The position numbers and the translations under genes were made by a program. A stretch of DNA of 37,352 bases from JBECKQ01 sp040235375 (GTDB taxonomy: Bacteria; Planctomycetota; Phycisphaerae; UBA1845). Below the pieces are notes generated by a model, which saw nothing but the letters and a program-made list of their open reading frames with translations, searched no databases and was not told where the DNA came from. The stretch spans positions 1 through 37,352 of the forward strand of contig JBECKQ010000144.1 in NCBI GenBank assembly GCA_040235375.1. Direction: 5' to 3'. This document shows, in pieces, positions 31,569 through 37,352 of this stretch; within the stretch, counting starts at the first letter, position 1; every line of letters begins with the position of its first letter.

Positions 31569-32689
31569 CCGCGAGCGGCACACAGCGAAGCAGCCGGCCG
31601 AAAGTCGTCGTCGCCATGAGCGGCGGCGTCGACTCAAGCGTATCCGCGTGCCTGCTGTGCGAGCAGCGCTACGACGTGATCGGGCTTTTCATGCGCGTTG
31701 GAGCCGAGCTGCCCGAGCCGCCGGCCTGTGCGTCGCCCGGCGCCGCCCGGCCGCACCAGGGCTGCTGCAGCGCCGCCGACGCCGCGGACGCCCGCTTTGT
31801 GGCCGGCCAGCTTGGGATTCCCTTCTACGCCCTCAACTTCAAGGACGATTTCGACCGCATCATCGACTACTTCGCCGACGAGTATCTGAACGGCCGGACG
31901 CCGAACCCCTGCGTGCAGTGCAACACGTGGCTCAAGTTCGGCAAGCTGATCGACTACGCCGACGCCGTCGGGGCCGAATTCGTCGCCACGGGGCATTACG
32001 CGCGGATCACGCGGCGCGACGGCCGAACTTTCCTGCGGCGCGGGCGCGATGAGCAGAAGGACCAGTCGTACTTTCTCTTCGGCGTCCGGCCGGAGACGCT
32101 GGAGCGGGCGATGTTTCCCGTCGGCAACCTGACCAAGACACAAGTGCGGGCCGAAGCCCAGCGTTTCAACCTGCCGGTAACCGACAAGCCCGACTCCGTC
32201 GAGATTTGCTTCGCGCCCGATCGCGACTACGCCCGCGTCGTCCACGCACGCCGGCCGCAGGCGTTCCAGGCCGGCGAGGTTGTCGATACCGCCGGCCGCG
32301 TCCTCGGCACGCACGACGGCATCGCCAACTTCACGATCGGGCAGCGCCGCGGGCTCGGCATCGCGGCCGGTCGGCCAGTGTACGTCACCAGCCTCGACGT
32401 GGCCAACAATCGCGTCGTGCTCGGCGAGCGCGCCGACCTGCTTTCGCGATCGCTGGTAGCGAATGAGGCGAACTTCTTCTGCCCCCCACCGGTCGAGCCC
32501 ATACGCTGCGCCGCGAAGATCCGTTACCAGCACGCGGCCGCACCGTGCAGCGCACACGTCGATGACGCCGGCCTGCTGCACGTGGTGTTCGACGAGCCGC
32601 AGTCGGCGGTCACGCCTGGCCAGGCGGTCGTCCTATATGAGGACGACACACTGCTCGGTGGGGGCTGGATCGCGCACGCATCGCCGTGA
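31565..32689 (+). CDS. mnmA: tRNA-specific 2-thiouridylase MnmA
   Basis: A 374-residue PP-loop enzyme that installs 2-thiouridine at the wobble position of tRNAs for Lys, Glu and Gln. The PP-loop SGGVDSS is at 19-25. The nucleophile Cys116 is in NPCVQCN and the second catalytic Cys215 in VEICFAP. GHYARI, DQSYFLF, GQRRGLG and the C-terminal beta-barrel complete the fold. A Cys-rich insert (PPACASPGAARPHQGCCSA) precedes the first helix. The ATG overlaps the methyltransferase stop (ATGA), so mnmA is the last gene of the sulfur operon and probably shares its control. It consumes persulfide sulfur made from cysteine, which gives the linkage metabolic sense. Confidence 0.93.
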   Translation: MTASGTQRSSRPKVVVAMSGGVDSSVSACLLCEQRYDVIGLFMRVGAELPEPPACASPGAARPHQGCCSAADAADARFVAGQLGIPFYALNFKDDFDRIIDYFADEYLNGRTPNPCVQCNTWLKFGKLIDYADAVGAEFVATGHYARITRRDGRTFLRRGRDEQKDQSYFLFGVRPETLERAMFPVGNLTKTQVRAEAQRFNLPVTDKPDSVEICFAPDRDYARVVHARRPQAFQAGEVVDTAGRVLGTHDGIANFTIGQRRGLGIAAGRPVYVTSLDVANNRVVLGERADLLSRSLVANEANFFCPPPVEPIRCAAKIRYQHAAAPCSAHVDDAGLLHVVFDEPQSAVTPGQAVVLYEDDTLLGGGWIAHASP

Positions 32690-32724
32690 GGCCCGGCTCA
32701 GCGGCCAAGCCCGGTAAACATCAC

Positions 32725-32738
32725 GTATGAGCTCATAC
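32725..32738. promoter_or_regulatory. 14-bp perfect palindrome upstream of the secreted propeller gene
   Basis: GTATGAGCTCATAC is its own reverse complement. It lies 8 nt upstream of a possible -35 (TTGGGG, 32746-32751), which is 18 nt from TAAGAT (32770-32775). It could be an operator or activator site for the two following secreted-protein genes; no regulator is identified. Confidence 0.3.
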
Positions 32739-32858
32739 AAAACGCTTGGGGTGCGCCCGGTGAATCCGCTAAGATGAGCTTGACGTACCGTGCCGCTCCG
32801 CGCGGACCTGCTCGCCATGCGCGAGGCGTGCATCCGCCAGGTGGAGGAGGAAAATCGA

Positions 32859-33899
32859 ATGCCAAACCGCTACTGGCGCGCCGGGGTCGCGAGACCGACC
32901 GGCGTCGTACGATTCGTCCGTACTCTCCTGATTGCTCTGCTGCCGCTTGTGTCAATCGCGGTGGCGGCGCGCGCCGATGTCCTCGACGTACCCGCGGTGC
33001 GCCAGGACGGCGGCGGCCAGGGGATGGAAGTCATGGTCCGCGGTCCGTGGGGCGACGCTTCCGGCGAGTTCGGCAAGGTCGATGAGGCGTCGCGGCCCGG
33101 GCCGATGGATTTCGTGGCCACCGGCGGCCGGCTGTACGTGCTCGACCCGGTCAACGCCCGCGTGCAGGTCTTCCGCGATGACGGGAGCTTCGAGCGGCAG
33201 ATCGACATCGGCACGCGCACGGCTGACTTTCTCGCCGTGGGCGACAACGGCGACGTGGCGGTGATGGACGCGTTCGCGCGTCGCGAGATCCTGATCTTCA
33301 ACGCCGACGGCAAGCTGCGTACGCGGTGCGGCATTCCCGCGGACGTCCGGCTCCCCTCGGCGATCTTCCTCGATGGCGAGCGCGTGCTGATCGAAAGCCG
33401 GCACGATCGCGTGTACGAACTGGCGGTGCCCGCGGACGTGCGCGGGGCGACGGCCAGCACAGTACGCACGCTCGCTGGCCGGCCGGTCGCCGCTGGCGGC
33501 GGCGAACTGCACGCCCGCATGGCCGGCACACGCGAGATTGCCTTGCAGGCCCCGCTCGGCAAGTCCACCGGCGACGGCAGTACCCTGCGATTCCAACGCG
33601 AGGTGGAGTCGATCGTGGCGCTGGAATCCGACACCAACAGCCGCGTCCACCTGGCGGTGACCTGTCCGATCGAAGGCAGTACCGATGCGTGGCACACGGA
33701 AATCGTGGTTGTCGTGCTCAACGCCGATGGGACGATCGCCGCCACGCTGCACATGCCGAACCGCTACGTCACGGATCACTACCGAAAGCTGGGCGTGTCC
33801 GATTCCGGTGACATCATCCAGATGCAGACGACTGAGGCGGACGTGCGTTTCGTTCGCTGGGTGGTCGAGCCGCAGAGCGGGAAAGGAGGCTCGCGATGA
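32859..33899 (+). CDS. Secreted protein with NHL/beta-propeller-like repeats
   Basis: A 346-residue exported protein. The N-terminus MPNRYWRAGVARPTGVVRFV leads to a hydrophobic core (LLIALLPLVSIAVAARA) of a Sec signal peptide. The mature part has propeller-blade-like strands: GRLYVLDPVNARVQVFRDDG, VGDNGDVAVMDAFARREILIFNADG, and LDGERVLIESRHDRVYEL. This resembles NHL or six-bladed propellers, with blades less regular toward the C-terminus. The ATG at 32859 is well supported by GGAGGAGG (32843-32850) 8 nt upstream; a GTG at 32790 lacks this. The stop overlaps the ATG of the next gene (ATGA), so the two secreted proteins are translationally coupled and may act together at the cell surface. The function is unknown. 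Confidence 0.78.
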   Translation: MPNRYWRAGVARPTGVVRFVRTLLIALLPLVSIAVAARADVLDVPAVRQDGGGQGMEVMVRGPWGDASGEFGKVDEASRPGPMDFVATGGRLYVLDPVNARVQVFRDDGSFERQIDIGTRTADFLAVGDNGDVAVMDAFARREILIFNADGKLRTRCGIPADVRLPSAIFLDGERVLIESRHDRVYELAVPADVRGATASTVRTLAGRPVAAGGGELHARMAGTREIALQAPLGKSTGDGSTLRFQREVESIVALESDTNSRVHLAVTCPIEGSTDAWHTEIVVVVLNADGTIAATLHMPNRYVTDHYRKLGVSDSGDIIQMQTTEADVRFVRWVVEPQSGKGGSR

Positions 33900-36800
33900 A
33901 CACGCTGCGGCTGGCAATCAGTGCTTCGCTGGTGATGATGCTCGCGGGTCTCGCACGGGCCGACATTCCAGAGAAGACCCGGCAGGATATCGTCAACCAT
34001 GCGGCGACCGGCGTCGGCTCGCCGTACATCTGGGGCGGCGGTAGCTGGGATCCGAACGACCGCGGCTACGGCGGCGCGGATTGCTCCGGCTTCGTGTCCA
34101 AGGCGTGGTCGCTGACGAAATGGACGCCCTATCGCGTGGAGTACCACGGCCCCTATTCCACGGGCAGCCTGATCGACACACCCGGCCCGTACTGGGATGA
34201 AGTCGATCGTGCGGACCTCATCTACGGCGATGCGATCGTCCTTCGGTACGACGCTTCCAGCGGTCATACCTACCTCTACCTGGCCGGCGACGGCTGGGGC
34301 AGCCACGAGGTGTACGAGGCCCGGGGCTCGGCCTACGGCATCGTGCATCGCTGGCGCGAGACGGGCACCGGCCTGTATGCGGTGAAAGGCATCCGGCGGC
34401 ACGCGCTCATCGAGAACATCGGCGTAACCGAGCACATCGTCGAAACCGACGACGGCGCGCCCTACTACACCGACGTCGGCATGACCGGCAACTCGATATA
34501 TGACAGCTACGCGCCGGGCTGCACCGAAGGGCTTTGCCGGTACCGCTGGGTGACCGCGACGCGAAACGAAACGTGCACGTTCACGCCCGACCTGCCGGAG
34601 ACCGGCCGGTATCGCTTGTACGTCACTTGCAATAACGATGATCCGAACGTGCAGGGTGTCGGCGTCACCATCAATCACGCCGGCGGGTCGGACCGCTTCA
34701 CGTGGAACCAGGCCGACGCTGCAACGCTCAACACATGGGTGCCGATGGGCGGGCAGAGCTTCCTGTTCAACGCCGGAATGGGCAACACGGTCGTGTGGGA
34801 CGACTTTGACGCCACACCAACCGACGGGGCGCACATTTTCCGCGGCGACGCCACGAAGTTCAGCCTCGACAACCGCGTCGAGGTGGACGGCGTGGGCGGC
34901 CAGCCCGGCACCTTCGCAACCATTCACGACGCGCTCGCCTGGCTCGCTGCGCACGAATCCGAGGAGCCGGATGTCGTCAACGTCACGTGCGACACGCTGG
35001 TCGAAACCGGCTGCATCGTCGTCGATCTGATCGATGACGTGACCATCAACGGCGACGCGGACGGCAACGGCGTACCCGTCACGATCGCCATCGCGGCGAG
35101 CGCTCCGGCCGATTGGACGCGAGCGTGCGGCGTGTATCTCGACGTGCCGATCCAGCATGACTACACGCTCCGCGACGTTACGATCGTGCCGCAGTACGTG
35201 TTGGCCGGGTACAGCACCGGCGCGTACGGCTTGGCCATCGACGAGCAGAATCCGTCGGGCGAGGCGTGCGCCATTTCGGTGTCGCTGGAGGGCGTGACGG
35301 TGGCCGGCAGCCTGCCGGGCAACGTCGCCACGAGCCCGTTCGAAAACCACCGGGCGCAGGCGACGATGTTCGGCTCGAGCGACGCATCCTACGGAGCGGC
35401 GGTGCTCCAGCGGTCGTCGGCGTGGGCCGGCGACGCAATGTGCCGGCAAGCGGTCACGGCGACAGGCCTGACAATCACGCACAGCGCTACGCGTGGGCTC
35501 GCTCTCCAGTCGGCGTACACGGATTGGGATATCGCCGGAGGATTGGCGGTCACGTATTGCGGCCTGGAAGGCATCCGCGCCCAGCAGATTGACGGCAGCA
35601 CGCTGACCGTGCGGGCTCCGGCGGGCGCAAGCATCAATCGCATCGAGCACAACCTCGGCAGCGGCGTGATGAGCGTCGGCGTCGGCGGCACCGGTGCGGT
35701 GTTGCTCGCCAACTGTATGATCACCGCGAACAGCAGTACGTCCGGCGGCGGGGTCCGCGCGGACAGCGCAGACACGACAATCAGGGATAGCGTGCTGGCC
35801 GGCAACACCGCGACGTCGAGCGGCGGCGGCATCTATCTCTCCGGCGGGAGCCTCGAAGTGGCCGGCTGCACGATCGCGGACAACACGGCGAGCAGTGCAG
35901 GGGCAATCCTGAACGCCGGTGGAGCCGTCACCGTTGCCAACTCGATTCTCTGGGCGAACGGCGCGGCACCGCTGGCCGGCAGCCAGGTCGTCACGTACAG
36001 CGACGTGGAAGGCGGGCAGGCGGGCGCCGGCAATATCGAAAGCAACCCCGGTTTTGTCGACGCAGACGCGGCGGATTTCCATCTACTGCGCAGCTCGCCG
36101 TGCATCAACACCGGCAATCCCACTTTTGTTCCGGCCGCCGGCGAGACCGACGTTGACGGCGAACTGCGAATCCAGGCGAGCGTTGCGGACATGGGCGCAG
36201 ACGAGAGTAACTTCGCCGCGGGTGACATGGACGAGGATGGCGACGTAGATCTGGAGGATCACGCCGCGTTCACCGAGTGCCTCGCGGGTCCCGGCGCCGC
36301 GCCCGCGCCGCCCGCCCCATTGTCCGAGGGAGACTGCCTGTTCGCTTTCGACTACGACGATGACGGCGACGTGGATCTGTGGGATTTCTCGTGCTTCAGG
36401 CTACGCGTGGGAGGCGGCGGTGTGCCGACTGTCACCGACGTCATCGTTGAATCGCGCGACGCGTCGGGCAATCTCACGCCTCCGCCGGCATACGTGGAGG
36501 ATGGCGCCTGGGCGAACAGCACGATCAAGAGCACCGTGCCGGACCTCGTCGGCACGGGCAGCCGGTTCATTACGTACGATCTGCCCAACAGCGGCACGGA
36601 CAACGCCACGTTCGTCCCCGCGATCGTCACGCCCGGCTGGTATGAGGTCTTCGTCACGTGGGACAACGGCGCGAACTGCTACGACGCGCAGTACACGGTC
36701 CACCATGCGGACGGTGACACCGTTCTGCTGGTCGATCAGATTCCCGACGGCGTGATCGGGGCAAACGCCAACACGTGGGTTTCACTCGGGCAGTACCGGT

Positions 36801-36931
36801 TTGCGGCCGGCCAGGACGCCGGCGCGGCGTCGGTGAACGTGTCCGAGGAGACGGTGAGCGGCAAGCCGCACCCTACCTGGAATCAGCGTGTCTACGCGGA
36901 CGCGGCGAAGTGGGTGTTCGTCTCGCCGTAG
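33896..36931 (+). CDS. Secreted NlpC/P60-like, golvesin-like, beta-helix and dockerin protein
   Basis: A 1011-residue exported protein. A signal peptide (MNTLRLAISASLVMMLAGLA) precedes an NlpC/P60-like cysteine peptidase domain with Cys63 (GADCSGFVSKAW) and His124 (SSGHTYLYLAG). A golvesin/xanthan-lyase-like domain follows (HIVETDDGAPYYTDVG, then YRWVTA and GRYRLYVTCNN). A right-handed beta-helix has repeats such as GTGAVLLANCMI, IRDSVLAGNTATSSGGGIYL and CTIADNTASSAG. The DMGADES motif closes the helix near residue 772. Two dockerin-like calcium loops are next (DMDEDGDVDLEDH near 778, DYDDDGDVDLWDF near 819). A second golvesin-like domain ends the protein. Murein or polysaccharide processing at the surface is likely, but the substrate is not shown. 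Confidence 0.85.
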   Translation: MNTLRLAISASLVMMLAGLARADIPEKTRQDIVNHAATGVGSPYIWGGGSWDPNDRGYGGADCSGFVSKAWSLTKWTPYRVEYHGPYSTGSLIDTPGPYWDEVDRADLIYGDAIVLRYDASSGHTYLYLAGDGWGSHEVYEARGSAYGIVHRWRETGTGLYAVKGIRRHALIENIGVTEHIVETDDGAPYYTDVGMTGNSIYDSYAPGCTEGLCRYRWVTATRNETCTFTPDLPETGRYRLYVTCNNDDPNVQGVGVTINHAGGSDRFTWNQADAATLNTWVPMGGQSFLFNAGMGNTVVWDDFDATPTDGAHIFRGDATKFSLDNRVEVDGVGGQPGTFATIHDALAWLAAHESEEPDVVNVTCDTLVETGCIVVDLIDDVTINGDADGNGVPVTIAIAASAPADWTRACGVYLDVPIQHDYTLRDVTIVPQYVLAGYSTGAYGLAIDEQNPSGEACAISVSLEGVTVAGSLPGNVATSPFENHRAQATMFGSSDASYGAAVLQRSSAWAGDAMCRQAVTATGLTITHSATRGLALQSAYTDWDIAGGLAVTYCGLEGIRAQQIDGSTLTVRAPAGASINRIEHNLGSGVMSVGVGGTGAVLLANCMITANSSTSGGGVRADSADTTIRDSVLAGNTATSSGGGIYLSGGSLEVAGCTIADNTASSAGAILNAGGAVTVANSILWANGAAPLAGSQVVTYSDVEGGQAGAGNIESNPGFVDADAADFHLLRSSPCINTGNPTFVPAAGETDVDGELRIQASVADMGADESNFAAGDMDEDGDVDLEDHAAFTECLAGPGAAPAPPAPLSEGDCLFAFDYDDDGDVDLWDFSCFRLRVGGGGVPTVTDVIVESRDASGNLTPPPAYVEDGAWANSTIKSTVPDLVGTGSRFITYDLPNSGTDNATFVPAIVTPGWYEVFVTWDNGANCYDAQYTVHHADGDTVLLVDQIPDGVIGANANTWVSLGQYRFAAGQDAGAASVNVSEETVSGKPHPTWNQRVYADAAKWVFVSP

Positions 36932-36935
36932 CCCC

Positions 36936-36983
36936 GGGGTCTGGCTCGTTTTTGCCACAGGGGTCTGGCTCGTTTTTGCCACA
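36936..36983 (+). repeat. 24-bp perfect tandem direct repeat (two copies)
   Basis: The unit begins GGGGTCTGGCTCGTTTTTGC and ends CACA. It occurs at 36936-36959 and immediately again at 36960-36983, four bases after the preceding stop codon. A related copy lies in opposite orientation at 37047-37067. It resembles the GGGGTC-core motifs of repeated extragenic elements. Confidence 0.85.
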
Positions 36984-37046
36984 ATGCCAGGGCCATCAGC
37001 GTCTGTTCCACCGCTCGACGTACGACGAAGCCCAGCGGCGGCGTCT

Positions 37047-37067
37047 CACAAAAACGTGCCTGACCCC
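37047..37067 (-). repeat. Inverted, diverged copy of the 24-bp repeat
   Basis: On the minus strand this reads GGGGTCAGGCACGTTTTTGT followed by G. It differs from the 36936 unit mainly at A for T in the GGTCAGGCA core. Together the three copies form an imperfect inverted repeat that could fold or mark a mobile repeat remnant. Confidence 0.6.
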
Positions 37068-37117
37068 TTCACGCCCCCAACAAAGCTGGTCGACCGAGCG
37101 AGGATGTCGCGCTTCGG

Positions 37118-37157
37118 TAAACCCTCCCCCTGCCCCTCCCTTCAAGGGAGGGGGGTT
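37118..37157. repeat. 40-bp repeat with CCTCCCTT/AAGGGAGG dyad, copy 1
   Basis: The unit begins TAAACCCTCCCCCTGCCCCT and contains the hairpin CCTCCCTTCAAGGGAGGGGG. An identical 40-nt copy is found at 37303-37342. No coding function is evident. Confidence 0.85.
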
Positions 37158-37227
37158 GCTACGCCTCTCCCTGCGGGCCAGAGCGCGCCGCTCCTTTTCT
37201 GTACTGCAGATCTGCGCGGAGACAGAA

Positions 37228-37263
37228 CCACGGCCTGTCCGTTCGGGCCAGACGGTGCCACCC
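37228..37263 (-). repeat. Second copy of the 18947 repeat, inverted
   Basis: The reverse complement of this 36-nt segment matches 18947-18982 with only two differences (GGGTGGCACCGTCTGG here, GGGTGGCGCGGTCTGG there). The two copies are 18 kb apart, both in intergenic DNA, showing a dispersed genomic repeat family. Confidence 0.75.
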
Positions 37264-37302
37264 ATCAAGCGTTTCGGCGCGTTGGACGCATGTCGTTTTC
37301 GC

Positions 37303-37342
37303 TAAACCCTCCCCCTGCCCCTCCCTTCAAGGGAGGGGGGTT
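37303..37342. repeat. 40-bp repeat with CCTCCCTT/AAGGGAGG dyad, copy 2
   Basis: Identical over 40 nt to copy 1 (37118-37157), in the same orientation, 145 nt further on. The stretch 36932-37352 holds these repeats and no supported gene within the window. Confidence 0.85.
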
Positions 37343-37352
37343 ATTGCGGGGT

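Noticed and set aside
33779..36082. A 767-codon open frame on the minus strand opposite the NlpC/P60 protein
   Set aside because: The plus-strand frame has a signal peptide and recognisable domains; the minus frame is low-complexity Ala/Arg/Val sequence produced by GC bias.
36936..37342. CRISPR array suggested by repeated units
   Set aside because: The repeats are of three different kinds, either directly tandem or 145 nt apart, without regular unique spacers or cas genes.

Overview
The window is high-GC DNA that most probably comes from a Planctomycetota bacterium (Phycisphaerae-like, class uncertain). The lineage is inferred from large secreted proteins ending in dockerin-like D-x-D-x-D-G-D-[IV]-D-L-x-D repeats, a sigma-70 factor lacking region 3, a YbeY whose third metal ligand is Asp, and the phoH / 7TM-HD / ybeY / CBS-transporter gene order. 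No phage, plasmid, insertion sequence or CRISPR locus is visible.

Layout. 1-1405: the 3' end of serS and a small membrane protein. 1534-7343 (minus): groES-like, btpA-like, an S66 LD-carboxypeptidase and a triple zinc-ribbon membrane protein, closely spaced; then a secreted protein gene cut by an in-frame TAG, and a lipoprotein. 7575-10375 (plus): rimO-pgsA-uppP with zero spacing or overlaps. 10393-11460 (minus): a TPR/alpha-beta hydrolase with Asp at the nucleophile position. 11766-18914 (plus): cdsA, phoH, a PgpH-type HD hydrolase, ybeY, a nitrilase-fold protein without Lys/Cys catalytic motifs, and a CorC/HlyC-type CBS protein. 18947-19114: a structured repeat between convergent genes, with a second copy at 37228-37263. 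19175-22905 (minus): a secreted trypsin-fold protease with a dockerin, and a sigma factor. 23298-24770 (plus): a probable metzincin lipoprotein. 24776-25314: a terminator, a candidate free-standing small RNA with its own promoter and terminator, then tRNA-Lys(CTT). 25721-27162: an aldo/keto reductase and a DUF4406-like protein. 27165-32689: a sulfur assimilation operon. 32859-36931: a propeller-like secreted protein coupled to a 1011-residue NlpC/P60 / golvesin-like / beta-helix / dockerin protein. 36932-37352: dispersed repeats.

The most interesting element is the leader of the sulfur operon (cysH - sulfite reductase - sirohydrochlorin chelatase - uroporphyrinogen-III methyltransferase - mnmA). 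Between a promoter-like sequence and cysH lies a 37-codon ORF with six Cys in eight codons. It is followed by a 10-bp GC stem with a U-rich tail, and by an alternative pairing that would destroy that stem. The geometry matches classical transcription attenuation, here apparently sensing cysteine or Cys-tRNA. The operon makes sulfide from activated sulfate, supplies most of the siroheme route needed by its own sulfite reductase, and ends with a tRNA thiolase.

Other unusual points are the interrupted secreted gene, the Asp-nucleophile hydrolase, the degenerate nitrilase homologue, the asymmetric CbiX duplication and the orphan small RNA candidate. All functional statements come from reading the sequence; no database search was run.
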